DNA of 64,000 nt from Pseudoalteromonas phenolica (GTDB lineage Bacteria; Pseudomonadota; Gammaproteobacteria; Enterobacterales; Alteromonadaceae): NCBI RefSeq assembly GCF_005886345.1, contig NZ_PNEC01000032.1, positions 37,748 through 101,747 of the forward strand, read 5' to 3'. Positions 17,581 to 26,857 of this stretch are shown one piece after another. The stretch's first letter is position 1; the number at the start of each line of letters is the position of its first letter. A model generated the notes under the pieces. The model made no database searches and had not been told where the DNA came from. It saw nothing but the letters and a program-made list of their open reading frames with translations. Both the position numbers and the translations under genes were made by a program.

Positions 17581-19539
17581 CTATTTTTGAACCAAGTAAT
17601 CAGGTGATGTCATAACCAGTAAAATGGCCAGTTTTACTCTCAGTAAATAACCCTCTTCATCATTTTCTTCGATGCTACTGATAATAGGCTTTATATCCTC
17701 TAGCGTTTTAGCTGAAAGCTGCTCTGCACTGAGGAGTAAATTTAAATGTGCCAGCAGGGCATCAACATCATTGGCTAATGCCAGTTCTTTATCGTAATCC
17801 GTAAAAAAGCTATTCACTGCATTGCGAGCATCCAGTCGAATGTTGTTGTCATCAAAGTCGGCTTGTAACTCTTCTACATCAACATCTCCTTGAAGGCCTG
17901 CGATATAAAAGGTCATAAAGTTGGTGTATCCGGGGATAGAAGTGGCATTGGTGATCTGAAGCTCAGGAGCGACCAAACCATTGGCGGCTGTTTCAGTACC
18001 GGGGGCTGCGTAGCCGGGTCTAAAAAAGTTAAATACACTTTTTGAGCGATATGGGTGCTGGCTTAACATACTTGCAGGGCTGGTATCCCAGAGCATTTCT
18101 TGGAATTCAGGTGTGACGTTTTCGATTTCGAATGCGCGTGCCCATTGCGTAAAACGTAAAATCGGCTCTCTAATTTTACCTGAACTAGTACTTGGCTCAC
18201 CTGTGGCTTCAGGGTCAAATAAAATGGCTGCTAAGGTCGCGGTTAAATCACCTCTTTGCTTATCGCCAACACTAGAACCATCGGGGAGTGTAAATTGACC
18301 TTGAGAAAAAGCAGTTGCTACTCTAGTTACATACTCAGCAGTGGGATTCGATGACACCAAACGTTGAATAAGCTGCTTACTAACAAAAGGAGGCATATTT
18401 GGATGATTAAAAATATGATCCAGAGCTTGAGTGATTGACGCTTGAGCGCCCGTACCTGCAGCAATTTGCGTTCCTAAAAATGATTTTTCTTTTTCTGAGT
18501 GTAATTCAGGGTAAATCGCCATAGGGATCGCAAACTCGTGGCTTTGCGTTTCTTCAGCAGTATCGTGATCAAGATCTAGGCCAGTGAAAACGCGAGCAAG
18601 ACCGGTAATATCTTCATTACTATACAGTTCAATTTGTTTGCCATCGTCATCTACTTGCTCTGTACCATCTTGATTTAAAGCAACCACACCAAGGGTGAAA
18701 AGTTGCAGTAGTTCTCTTGCGTAGTTTTCGTCGGGGACTCTGCCAGTTGTCTCATCGCCTTTCATGTTGCCCATGTAAGTTAAGTAAAAGCCCATCGATG
18801 GGGAGTAGGTGACAGCCTCGAGTAATGTTCGGTAATTACCAAATGCATGATTGATTAGGATATCTTGATAGCTTGATACTGCTTCTGGAATGTCTGTGAG
18901 TTCTTCACCACCTGCATTTGAAACAACGAGTATTTCTGACAAGGCAAAGGCCATACGCTGTCTTAATTGATCATCTGCTGAGATAGCATGTCGCCAAAAA
19001 GCGATGGTTGTTGAACCAACATGAAGTATATCGAATTCATCGTCCTCATTGATTTCAGTCGGGGCATATTCATTGACAACAGGCAGTTTTAAACTCGGTG
19101 TAAGCTGAAGTTGCTCTTTAAACCACTTGGAGGCACTTTGACCAGTTAAATTTGTAATATCGGTCGGTGTGACGCCAAAAGTGGCATGCTGAATAAAACG
19201 AGAAGTCGAGGTTGCAGTGGCAAAGGTTAGATCGCTCTCTTCACTTGTGTCGTCACCGGTATTGTCGTCGGCATCTTGATCATCAGAGTCATTATCTGCA
19301 TCGTTATCAGCATCATCATTCTGATCTGAGTCACTATCTGAGCCTGAATCTTCGCTCGAATCATCAGTGTTGTCTTGCCCTGAATTGTCATCAGAGTCGT
19401 TGCTGGAGCTTGAGCCACTACTATTATCGACAACTTGTTCTGGTGCCTGAGAGGTTGATTCTGAACCACCAGAGCCACAACCCGTAAGGCTTAAGCAGAT
19501 CAGAACACAGAGATATTTGAGTTGAATTAGTTTAGTCAT
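17581..19539 (-). CDS. DUF1800-family lipoprotein with acidic Asp/Ser linker
   Basis: 652 residues. The lipoprotein signal ends LTGC (lipobox at about 18-21). A strongly acidic low-complexity stretch of Ser/Asp/Asn (about 28-100) links the lipid anchor to the DUF1800 domain (about 110-650), which contains 'RFIQHATFGVTPTDI', 'ENYARELLQLFTLGV' and 'HPYRSKSVFNFFRPGYAAP'. Function unknown; this family is regularly the upstream partner of DUF1501. The acidic linker probably acts as a flexible spacer, possibly calcium-binding (inference). A palindrome about 80 bases upstream shares its half-site with the neighbouring two-component operon. Confidence 0.88.
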   Translation of the reverse strand: MTKLIQLKYLCVLICLSLTGCGSGGSESTSQAPEQVVDNSSGSSSSNDSDDNSGQDNTDDSSEDSGSDSDSDQNDDADNDADNDSDDQDADDNTGDDTSEESDLTFATATSTSRFIQHATFGVTPTDITNLTGQSASKWFKEQLQLTPSLKLPVVNEYAPTEINEDDEFDILHVGSTTIAFWRHAISADDQLRQRMAFALSEILVVSNAGGEELTDIPEAVSSYQDILINHAFGNYRTLLEAVTYSPSMGFYLTYMGNMKGDETTGRVPDENYARELLQLFTLGVVALNQDGTEQVDDDGKQIELYSNEDITGLARVFTGLDLDHDTAEETQSHEFAIPMAIYPELHSEKEKSFLGTQIAAGTGAQASITQALDHIFNHPNMPPFVSKQLIQRLVSSNPTAEYVTRVATAFSQGQFTLPDGSSVGDKQRGDLTATLAAILFDPEATGEPSTSSGKIREPILRFTQWARAFEIENVTPEFQEMLWDTSPASMLSQHPYRSKSVFNFFRPGYAAPGTETAANGLVAPELQITNATSIPGYTNFMTFYIAGLQGDVDVEELQADFDDNNIRLDARNAVNSFFTDYDKELALANDVDALLAHLNLLLSAEQLSAKTLEDIKPIISSIEENDEEGYLLRVKLAILLVMTSPDYLVQK

Positions 19540-19618
19540 TGTTTCTCTCTCGTTACTTAACGATAACTTAAGTGTAGAGCTAAAAACGCTGAGCGTGTTT
19601 TACAGTTGTAATACGGCT

Positions 19619-19638
19619 TTCATACAAAATTGTATGAA
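19619..19638. promoter_or_regulatory. Palindromic operator candidate upstream of DUF1800 gene
   Basis: TTCATACAA-AA-TTGTATGAA is a perfect 9-bp inverted repeat with a 2-base centre, lying between the kinase stop and the DUF1800 start. The half-site TTCATACAA recurs before the response-regulator gene at 21740. It is a plausible binding site for the adjacent OmpR-type regulator. Confidence 0.5.
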
Positions 19639-19639
19639 T

Positions 19640-21007
19640 TTAAGGCATAGGAATTTCGATATTAAAAACAGCACCTTGCTGCTTATCTAATAAGCATAAT
19701 TGCGCGTTATGGACATCACAAATTGCCTTCACAATACTTAGACCTAAGCCATTTCCTGGTTTAGAGCGACTAATATCAGCGCGATAGAACTTATCGAAGA
19801 CTTTATGTTTGTCTTTGTCTGGTATGCCTGGTCCATCATCGCCAATCTGTAGCAGAGCACTTTGAGTGTGGCTTTGTAATCTGATCCAAATCTGCGCATT
19901 GTTGTTTGCATATTCAAGTGCATTCTCAAGTAAGTTACACAGCAACTGACTTATTAAATCTCTATCACCATAACATTGCACGCTGGGTACAACTGAGATT
20001 TCAAACTGGCGGCCGCTATCTTCAAATACAGGTTGGTAACTGAGGGCCAATTCATTGACCAGCTCTGATAAATTAAACACGGTAAAGCCTTGAATATGCT
20101 TGCCTGACTCAATGGCATTTAACCGTACTAAATTGTTAAATGTAGTAATTATATGAGTGAGGTCTTGATTGGCTTTCTCGAGGTGAAAATGCAGCGCGTG
20201 AGCATCCTCAATATCTTGATACATAGATTGCAGTCGGTTTGATACACGAGATAGGGGGGTCTTTAAATCATGAGCAATCCCGACCGACATAGTTTTCATA
20301 TTATTATGCAAGTGCACAATTTCATCTAACATGGTATTGATTGATTGGCCAAGCGCTTGCCATTGTGGATTAGTCGTCTCTACTTTAATTCTTGCTGAAT
20401 CAGGTGCTTGTGCAACGGCATCAAGCTGGCCAATAATCGCTTGAATTGGTTTTGAATCTCGACGTGTAATAATGGCAAATAAAATACATAAGATAAGCCA
20501 GCTAAGCGGTATAAACCAAGCAAGCAATTTATAGGCAAAAACTCCATTCAGTCTTTGTGTTTCTTCTTGTTTTTGCCAAAAGTGAGCATATGCATACTCA
20601 TTAAAATATAATGTTGTGGTGAGCACTTGAATAGGTGCGTCGTCTTCTAAACTCAGTGTGAACCAAGTTGGGGTATCAGCTGTGGGTAAATCGGTGTCGG
20701 CACCAAGCATGAGTTTGCCGTCTCGAAAGCCTGCAACTAGCCAACCTTCTTCTAATAAGTGTGTCTTTGCTTCATTATCAGTCCATTTAGGTCGATGTGT
20801 CAGCTCAAGCTCTTTTAAGATGGCACGAGGACCTTGCTCTTCATAGATATGCTCTATTTCTTCAGCATTCTCAGCAAACTCAGCCTTTTGATCGCGCTTA
20901 TCAAACCAGAGCGACGTTTCTATCAAGGTGAATATTAAAATAAGTAATGCAAACCAAGACAATGTGCTTAGTTTTAAAGTTTGCACGATTTGATGTTTAT
21001 TCAGCAT
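19640..21007 (-). CDS. EnvZ/QseC-type sensor histidine kinase
   Basis: 455 residues from the ATG at 21007, which overlaps the regulator stop by 11 bases; the in-frame extension to 21040 lacks support. TM1 (about 12-32), a periplasmic sensor of about 120 residues, TM2 (about 155-178), then HAMP, H-box 'GIAHDLKTPLSRVSN', N-box 'LLENALEYANN', and G boxes 'IGDDGPGIPD' and 'GNGLGLSIVKAI'. It phosphorylates the partner regulator encoded just upstream. The stimulus is unknown. Confidence 0.92.
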   Translation of the reverse strand: MLNKHQIVQTLKLSTLSWFALLILIFTLIETSLWFDKRDQKAEFAENAEEIEHIYEEQGPRAILKELELTHRPKWTDNEAKTHLLEEGWLVAGFRDGKLMLGADTDLPTADTPTWFTLSLEDDAPIQVLTTTLYFNEYAYAHFWQKQEETQRLNGVFAYKLLAWFIPLSWLILCILFAIITRRDSKPIQAIIGQLDAVAQAPDSARIKVETTNPQWQALGQSINTMLDEIVHLHNNMKTMSVGIAHDLKTPLSRVSNRLQSMYQDIEDAHALHFHLEKANQDLTHIITTFNNLVRLNAIESGKHIQGFTVFNLSELVNELALSYQPVFEDSGRQFEISVVPSVQCYGDRDLISQLLCNLLENALEYANNNAQIWIRLQSHTQSALLQIGDDGPGIPDKDKHKVFDKFYRADISRSKPGNGLGLSIVKAICDVHNAQLCLLDKQQGAVFNIEIPMP

Positions 21008-21683
21008 CTTGTTGCCTCGACAATAAGTAGCCACAACCACGTACGGTTTTGATCATATCGAAAACAAAGGGTTTATCTATTTTATTTCTAAGTCTAGACA
21101 CATGAGTTTGAACAAGGCTGGTTTTCGGATCAAAGCTAAACCCCCATACTTGCTCTAACAGCATGGTTTTAGTGATAAGTTGCTCGGGGTTTTGCATCAT
21201 AAACTCAAGGATTTGGTATTCTTTTGGCATGAGCTCAATTTCTTTTCCTGCCCTGAATACTTGCCGAGTGGTTCGTTCAAGTTTGAGTTCACCAATGCAA
21301 ATTTCAAGGCTGCTTTCTTTTAGAGGTTGGCGCCGGGCAAGGGCTTTAACTCGAGCATAAAGCTCCGAAAAAGCAAACGGCTTAACTAAATAGTCATCAG
21401 CGCCGGCATCTAACCCTGCAACTCTATCAGATGTGTCACTGAGCGCCGTAAGCATGATGATAGGAATGGTAACTTTGCTTGCACGCAGAATGCGAACGGC
21501 ATCAAGGCCATCCATATTAGGCAGTAATCTATCGAATATGATGACATCAAATTCACTTGACGATGCTAACAGCATAGCCTGTTCAGCATTATCACAATGT
21601 TGAACTATTTCACCATGTTGCTGTAGCCCTTTGCTGATAAATTCAGCTGTATCTAAATCGTCTTCAACTAATAAGATGTTCAT
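20997..21683 (-). CDS. OmpR/PhoB-family response regulator
   Basis: 228 residues. The receiver domain (1-120) has the acidic pocket D8-D9, phosphoacceptor D51 (IIFDRLLPN) and the conserved Lys in 'DDYLVKPFAF'. The C-terminal winged helix (about 130-222) ends 'SRLRNKIDKP...GCGYLL'. It is first in its operon, with the kinase gene overlapping the stop. A TTCATACAA half-site 57 bases upstream of the start suggests autoregulation, and the same motif precedes the DUF1800 gene. Confidence 0.93.
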   Translation of the reverse strand: MNILLVEDDLDTAEFISKGLQQHGEIVQHCDNAEQAMLLASSSEFDVIIFDRLLPNMDGLDAVRILRASKVTIPIIMLTALSDTSDRVAGLDAGADDYLVKPFAFSELYARVKALARRQPLKESSLEICIGELKLERTTRQVFRAGKEIELMPKEYQILEFMMQNPEQLITKTMLLEQVWGFSFDPKTSLVQTHVSRLRNKIDKPFVFDMIKTVRGCGYLLSRQQDAE

Positions 21684-21739
21684 AACGCTCTGAAAGAAAT
21701 ATATTACCTTTTAAGCATATCTTATTTATTGAGTTTTGA

Positions 21740-21754
21740 TTCATACAATTTTGT
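21740..21754. promoter_or_regulatory. TTCATACAA half-site upstream of response regulator
   Basis: TTCATACAA-TT-TTGTA matches the left half and the inner part of the right half of the palindrome at 19619-19638. It lies about 57 bases upstream of the regulator start, a suitable place for autoregulation. Confidence 0.4.
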
Positions 21755-21888
21755 AAGCTAACTTTGAATGTTTTTGAAATTGAAGTTTATGCGAGAAACG
21801 GGTTTTTTCTTCACATTAAAACAGCAGTTTACATCTCATAAGTTTGTATTCATTATAGGTGTTTGTTGAAGTTTAAAGGAGTAAACCA

Positions 21889-22332
21889 ATGATCCGCCTT
21901 GCAAATCTAGAAGATCTTCCACAAGTGCTCAACTTATACCGAGAACTACGTCCGCACGACCCCGAGCTTGAAAAGTCTTTTTCAGAGCAGGTATGGACAG
22001 AGATGATGCGTTGTCCAGAAACACATATAGTGGTGGCAGATATCGAAGGGGAGTTAGCTGCAACTTGCGCGCTGGGTTTAAATAAGAGTATTGCAAATGG
22101 TGGGCGACCTTTTGCCATTATTGAACATGTGATCACCGCAGAAAAATTTCGCCGTCGTGGATTAAGTCAACAAGTACTCGAGTTTGGCATTCAAAAAGCG
22201 TGGGTGCTAAATTGCTACAAAGTCATGTTGCTTTCGGGTGAGAACCTGACTGGCGCGCACCGAGTATATGAGTCGGTCGGTTTTAAAGCGGGTATCGAGA
22301 AGGGCTTTGTGATTAAAGCGCCAAAAAAATAA
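21889..22332 (+). CDS. GNAT-family N-acetyltransferase
   Basis: 147 residues, one GNAT domain. The acetyl-CoA loop is in 'ITAEKFRRRGLSQQVLEFG' (RRxGL, motif A) and the C-terminal strand is 'GAHRVYESVGFKAGIEKGF'. Cytoplasmic, substrate unknown. AAAGGAG precedes the ATG by 7 bases. A second GNAT gene starts 8 bases downstream, so the two probably share a transcript. Confidence 0.85.
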   Translation: MIRLANLEDLPQVLNLYRELRPHDPELEKSFSEQVWTEMMRCPETHIVVADIEGELAATCALGLNKSIANGGRPFAIIEHVITAEKFRRRGLSQQVLEFGIQKAWVLNCYKVMLLSGENLTGAHRVYESVGFKAGIEKGFVIKAPKK

Positions 22333-22340
22333 GAAAATAA

Positions 22341-22871
22341 ATGAACAAAACAATATTAGTTACTGAAAGACTTACCTTAGCCCCTTTAAATGAAAGTGAT
22401 AAACCTCTTTTTATTGAGTTATGTATGGACCCTGAGGTGATGGAACACTGTTATGATCCTAGCACGTTAGAAGAAGCCGAGGCTGGCTTTGAGGCTTTAG
22501 CTCAGCCGTGGGATAGAAACAGCCATGATTGGTTATGCTTTGGGATAACTGAAACAAACACAGGCGATAAGGTTGGCAATATCTCAATCAAAATACTTGA
22601 TCACAAAACAAGAGCAGCTGAATTTGGATTTTTATTGAGTCCAAATAAACAGGGCAGAGGGTATGCTTTTGAGGCGCTTGAAGCTTTGGTTAAATTTGCC
22701 GTTACTGCGTTAGACATTCAAACACTGATTGCAATATGCTCGGTAAATAATGTGTCATCTATAAGACTGCTAGAAAAGAGTGGTTTTATAAGAACCGCTA
22801 AGCTGAAAAATAATGTTGTCATAAATTCTAAGTATATTGATGATTATCGTTATGAGAGAGCAGTAAGTTAA
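22341..22871 (+). CDS. GNAT-family acetyltransferase, RimJ/RimL-like
   Basis: 176 residues. It starts with the typical 'TERLTLAPLNESD' of the RimJ/RimL (Acetyltransf_3) group; the CoA site is in 'LSPNKQGRGYAFEALEALV' and the closing motif is 'NNVSSIRLLEKSGFIRT'. Such proteins acetylate ribosomal-protein N-termini, antibiotics or small amines; which one cannot be told. The Shine-Dalgarno is weak (AAGAAAA), consistent with dependence on the upstream gene 8 bases away. Confidence 0.85.
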   Translation: MNKTILVTERLTLAPLNESDKPLFIELCMDPEVMEHCYDPSTLEEAEAGFEALAQPWDRNSHDWLCFGITETNTGDKVGNISIKILDHKTRAAEFGFLLSPNKQGRGYAFEALEALVKFAVTALDIQTLIAICSVNNVSSIRLLEKSGFIRTAKLKNNVVINSKYIDDYRYERAVS

Positions 22872-23266
22872 CGTTTAAATTATCTGAATACCCCCATCTT
22901 TTTAATGTTTTTTATTTCACTCAAGTTGAATTTCTATTCAATGCGGCATCGGTGAAACGTGTAATCTTTTAGACTATTTCAAATCATATAAACATACCTT
23001 ATTACTCTGGGTTATAACAATTTAGTAACAAATTTTGTGCAGCTGTAATTAAGTTAGTACAAACTTTGTTCAAGCTCTGTGTATCTAGACGTATATACGT
23101 ATCTATATCTATGTAATGAAATTTTTACAGCTGAAATCGTTACGATTAGAGCTTTTGCACCTAAAATAAAAACAAATTGACAGCGCTGGACATTTGCTCT
23201 TTCCTTGTTGCTTGTAAACGGGTTGTTAACCGTTTGCGCACCTAAACAACAAGATAAGGCATCGCC
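22872..23266. other. Regulatory intergenic region before the subtilase gene
   Basis: 395 bases without a gene. It holds a short palindrome ACGTATATACGT (23089-23100), a TTGACA hexamer (23177-23182) usable as a -35 box, and a larger inverted repeat at 23216-23235. No small ORF or RNA was recognised. It is the promoter region of the secreted protease. Confidence 0.5.
23216..23235. promoter_or_regulatory. Inverted repeat before secreted protease gene
   Basis: AAACGG-8 bases-CCGTTT, containing TTAACCGTTTG, 31 bases upstream of the start codon. A related sequence (TTAACCGCTTG inside a 23-bp palindrome) precedes the exported endonuclease gene at 38142-38164. It could be an operator or part of a 5'-UTR hairpin. 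Confidence 0.4.
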
Positions 23267-25366
23267 ATGAAAGCAAGACTAAATAAAACAACACAAGCTT
23301 TAATTTTTTGCGGTACGTTGGTCCCAACGGTATATGCTTCGGGTTCATTACCTGAAGTTTTAGGGGAGAATTTTGATCAAGAGCAGCGTTACATTGTGAC
23401 GTTGAAAAAAGAAAATCAAGCAGTGGCTTTACCATTTAAATTAAGCCCAATGCAAGCTAAGCAGCTTCAGTTTAACCGTCTACAATCGGTTGCTGATGAT
23501 GTTGCTGCCGAAGCTGTTCAAGTTTTACCATCGATTAATGCAGTGTCAGTTGAGTTGACATTACAACAAAGAATGCAAATTGCGTCTCGTTCAGATGTTG
23601 TATCAATTGAAGTGGATCCTAAGCGTCATTTGCTAGCTGAGAGCACGCCTTACGGTATTGGCATGGTGCAAGCTAACCAGCTGAGCGACAACATGTCGGG
23701 TAACCGTAAAGTTTGTATTATGGATACAGGTTACACGCTTAACCACCCAGATCTTCCATCGACTGGGATCACAGGTGACGACGGCTACGGCAGTAATGAT
23801 ACTGGTAACTGGTATAACGATGGCAACGGTCACGGTACACATGTAGCGGGCACGATTGCGGCCATTGGTGGTAATGGTCAAGGTGTTGTGGGTGTTAACC
23901 CATCGGGTCAGCTTGGTCTTCACATTGTTAAAGTATTCAATGACTCAGGCCGCTGGGCATATGGTTCTGACTTAATTAAAGCCATTGAGCAATGTCAGCA
24001 AGCTGGCGCAAACATCACCAGTATGAGTTTAGGTGGTTCTGGCCAATCATCAGCTGAACGTCAAGCATTTGCGAATAGTTATGCGCAGGGTATGTTACAT
24101 ATTGCAGCAGCGGGTAACGATGGTAACAGCTCAATGAGTTATCCAGCATCTTATGACGCAGTTGTATCTGTTGCCGCGGTTGATAGCAGTGAGAGCAAAG
24201 CGTCGTTCTCGCAATATAACAGTCAAGTTGAGATTGCAGCACCGGGTGTTAATGTAAACTCGACTTGGAATAACAACGGCTATAAAAGTATAAGTGGTAC
24301 CTCGATGGCAACCCCACACGTATCGGGTGTCGCTGCATTGGTATGGAGTCACTTCCCAAATTGTTCTAACCAACAAGTTCGTGATGCGCTTAATGCGACA
24401 GCAAAAGATAAGGGCAGTGCGGGCCGAGATACTTCTTATGGTTACGGTATTGTTCAAGCAAAAGCGGCTTATGATTATCTAGCTAACTCAAGCTGTGGTG
24501 GTGGCACAGGTGATACAGCGCCAGTGGCATCATTTACTGCGGCAGTGAATGGTAAAACAGTTCAGTTTACTGATGGTTCATCAGACGATAAAGGTATCTC
24601 TAGTTATGCTTGGCAGTTTGGTGATGGCGCAACCAGTTCACAGCAAAACCCAAGTCACACTTATAGCGGAACAGGTGATTTCACGGTTAAGCTAACTGTA
24701 ACAGACACAGCTGGTCAAACAGCGAGTAAGTCTTCTGTTGTCAGCATTACAGATGGTAACACTGGTGGTTGTAATGGTGTTGCAGCATGGTCGGCAACTA
24801 AGTCATACCGTGCAGGCGACAAAGTGTCTTACAACGGTTATCAGTACGAAGCAACTTGGTGGTCAACAGGTGCACAGCCTAATGTATTCACGAATGTTTG
24901 GAAAAAATTAGGCAAGTGTAGTGGCTCTGGTGGCGGTGACAACCAGGCGCCAGTATCAGCGTTCTCATTCAATACTAACGGTTTGAGCGTATCATTCACT
25001 CAGCAAGCAACGGATGATAAAGGTGTAGCGTCTTATGCATGGAACTTCGGAGATGGTCGTTCAAGTTCACTTGCTAACCCGTCACACAGCTATGTACAAG
25101 CAGGTTCTTACTCAGTAAGCCTAGAAGTAACCGACGCTGAGGGCTTATCTCACCGTGTATCTAAGACAGTCAATGTATCATCAGATTCAAATGCTGGCTG
25201 TAATGGTGTACCAGCTTGGACAGCCGGCGCAGTGTTCTTACCTGATGCACAAACATCGCTAAATGGTCGTTTATATCAGGCTAAGTGGTGGAACCAAGGT
25301 CAAAATCCAGAACAGTTCTCAGGTCCATGGGACGTTTGGACTGATAAAGGTTTATGCCAACAATAA
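23267..25366 (+). CDS. Secreted subtilisin-like (S8) protease with two PKD and two chitin-binding modules
   Basis: 699 residues. Signal peptide about 1-24, inhibitor I9-type propeptide about 40-125, S8 catalytic domain about 130-405 with triad D153 (IMDTGY), H189 (GHGTHVAG) and S346 (GTSMATPHVSG). Then PKD 1 (about 420-495), a CBM5/12-type module (about 498-548, 'AWSATKSYRAGDKVSYNGYQY'), PKD 2 (about 558-640) and a second CBM5/12-like module (about 645-699). It degrades extracellular protein; the binding modules probably target it to chitin. A rho-independent terminator follows. Confidence 0.95.
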   Translation: MKARLNKTTQALIFCGTLVPTVYASGSLPEVLGENFDQEQRYIVTLKKENQAVALPFKLSPMQAKQLQFNRLQSVADDVAAEAVQVLPSINAVSVELTLQQRMQIASRSDVVSIEVDPKRHLLAESTPYGIGMVQANQLSDNMSGNRKVCIMDTGYTLNHPDLPSTGITGDDGYGSNDTGNWYNDGNGHGTHVAGTIAAIGGNGQGVVGVNPSGQLGLHIVKVFNDSGRWAYGSDLIKAIEQCQQAGANITSMSLGGSGQSSAERQAFANSYAQGMLHIAAAGNDGNSSMSYPASYDAVVSVAAVDSSESKASFSQYNSQVEIAAPGVNVNSTWNNNGYKSISGTSMATPHVSGVAALVWSHFPNCSNQQVRDALNATAKDKGSAGRDTSYGYGIVQAKAAYDYLANSSCGGGTGDTAPVASFTAAVNGKTVQFTDGSSDDKGISSYAWQFGDGATSSQQNPSHTYSGTGDFTVKLTVTDTAGQTASKSSVVSITDGNTGGCNGVAAWSATKSYRAGDKVSYNGYQYEATWWSTGAQPNVFTNVWKKLGKCSGSGGGDNQAPVSAFSFNTNGLSVSFTQQATDDKGVASYAWNFGDGRSSSLANPSHSYVQAGSYSVSLEVTDAEGLSHRVSKTVNVSSDSNAGCNGVPAWTAGAVFLPDAQTSLNGRLYQAKWWNQGQNPEQFSGPWDVWTDKGLCQQ

Positions 25367-25405
25367 GAGTTTCAATTAAGTAATTCCCACACTTTGTTTT
25401 ACAAA

Positions 25406-25435
25406 GGCAATTTAGGTAACTAAATTGCCTTTTTT
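25406..25435 (+). terminator. Intrinsic terminator of the subtilase gene
   Basis: GGCAATTTAG-GTAA-CTAAATTGCC, a perfect 10-bp stem with a 4-base loop followed by six T, 40 bases after the protease stop. Confidence 0.9.
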
Positions 25436-25522
25436 CATACCCTACCATTATTTCTGCCTTCATTTTTCGTACTCATTGTTATGACAAGCTATGTTTAATA
25501 AAAAAGCAGAATACTTAAACTT

Positions 25523-26776
25523 ATGAAATGGTTGAAACATATTGATGATAGCTTTGATGCATTGCTGACAGATTGCTATCAGCAGCGCGAAATGGAAATG
25601 GAAAACCACATCAACAAAATTCGTTTTTTTGGTTTGATGGCGCTGTTTTTACTTGAACTACTGGTCGGTACGCTCAGTCAGGGACTGGATTTAATTTTAA
25701 TCGGTGTCGATCTTGGGTCGATGGTTATAACAGCAGGTTGGTGTTGGCTAGTTCGGCACTGGGCAACCACAGGCAGTTATAAGCCTTGGCTCAAGTATGT
25801 ATCTATTTTATTCGATTATGTGATTATTTTAGGGATCACATTAGAAATGGAATATTTGGCCGAAATAGGGCACTTCTTACGCGATCTACATCAAACACAA
25901 TTTGAATTGATGCTGATCAGCGCGCTAATCCTATTTAACGTCATGAGTGCATTCAGGCAAGGTCGTGTGATTATTTACTTTTCAACGCTGTGTTGTTTAG
26001 CTGCGACAACGCTTATTTTAGAGCACAGCCAGACTGACCGAACCATAGAGATCCACGAACAGATCATCGTGTTATTCTCGGGGTTACTCGCGTGGTCAAT
26101 TTCTCATTACATTACTAATACATATACACGCTTGCGTCATCGCGAAAGATTATTACGCTATTTGCCTGAAAAGCTGGTTAGCGCGGTTGAAACCGGTGCC
26201 GTTGACATAGAGCCGGGCGGTGAGCGCCGAGAAGTAACGATTTTGATGGCCGATATTCGTAATTTCACCACCTTATGTGAACGCAATGAACCAGAGGTAG
26301 TTACTCGTATTCTAAATCGTTATTTCTCAGCCATGAGTAATCCTATTTTTAAACATGATGGCATGATAGATAAATTTATCGGTGACGCGATTATGGCTGT
26401 GTTTGGTGCACCACAAGCAGGAATGAATAGCGCTCAATGTGCAATAGATGCAGCTAAGGGCATGCTTGAAGAATTGATTGAGTTAAATAAGCAATTTGCC
26501 GAGCAGGGCCTTCCACAGCTTGAAATTGGCATTGGTATTCACAGTGGTGAAGCCATTGCAGGTAATGTGGGGAGTTTGAGTTGTATGGATTACACCGTGA
26601 TTGGTGACACAGTTAATGTCGCAGCGAGAATAGAGAGCAAGACCAAAGAGCTTGGGCAAGTATTACTTGTCAGTGAAGACACCGCAGAAAAATCAGAGAT
26701 GTCGGATTTAGCTTGGGTTGCGGATGTAAAACTCAAAGGCCGAGATAAAACAGTCAATGTCTATTCTTTTCTATGA
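25523..26776 (+). CDS. Membrane adenylate/guanylate cyclase (class III)
   Basis: 417 residues. The N-terminal membrane region has about five helices (about 33-215). The C-terminal class III nucleotide cyclase domain (about 230-417) has 'ILMADIRNFTTLCER' (first metal Asp), 'MIDKFIGDAIMAVFGAP' (second Asp) and 'YTVIGDTVNVAARIESKTKE'. It makes cAMP or cGMP at the membrane; nucleotide choice was not resolved. Monocistronic, 150 bases after the protease gene. Confidence 0.9.
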   Translation: MKWLKHIDDSFDALLTDCYQQREMEMENHINKIRFFGLMALFLLELLVGTLSQGLDLILIGVDLGSMVITAGWCWLVRHWATTGSYKPWLKYVSILFDYVIILGITLEMEYLAEIGHFLRDLHQTQFELMLISALILFNVMSAFRQGRVIIYFSTLCCLAATTLILEHSQTDRTIEIHEQIIVLFSGLLAWSISHYITNTYTRLRHRERLLRYLPEKLVSAVETGAVDIEPGGERREVTILMADIRNFTTLCERNEPEVVTRILNRYFSAMSNPIFKHDGMIDKFIGDAIMAVFGAPQAGMNSAQCAIDAAKGMLEELIELNKQFAEQGLPQLEIGIGIHSGEAIAGNVGSLSCMDYTVIGDTVNVAARIESKTKELGQVLLVSEDTAEKSEMSDLAWVADVKLKGRDKTVNVYSFL

Positions 26777-26807
26777 ACATCATTTAAATACTTTTCTACA
26801 TGACTTT

Positions 26808-26829
26808 AAGGGGAGCTAAGCTCCCCTTG
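26808..26829. terminator. Hairpin between convergent cyclase and PhoD genes
   Basis: AAGGGGAGCT-AAGCTCCCCTT, a GC-rich near-perfect hairpin between two convergent stop codons. The T-run is weak on both sides; it probably serves as a shared terminator. Confidence 0.6.
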
Positions 26830-26857
26830 TGTTCAAATTCGCGTGCTGATTGCCAGA

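Noticed and set aside
19227..19487. Open frames on both strands across the acidic linker of the DUF1800 protein
   Set aside because: They arise from repetitive GAT/AGT codons in the Asp/Ser linker and have no starts with ribosome sites.
21889..22871. Two GNAT genes as an antibiotic-resistance module
   Set aside because: Neither shows features of aminoglycoside or other resistance acetyltransferases, and there is no mobile-element context.
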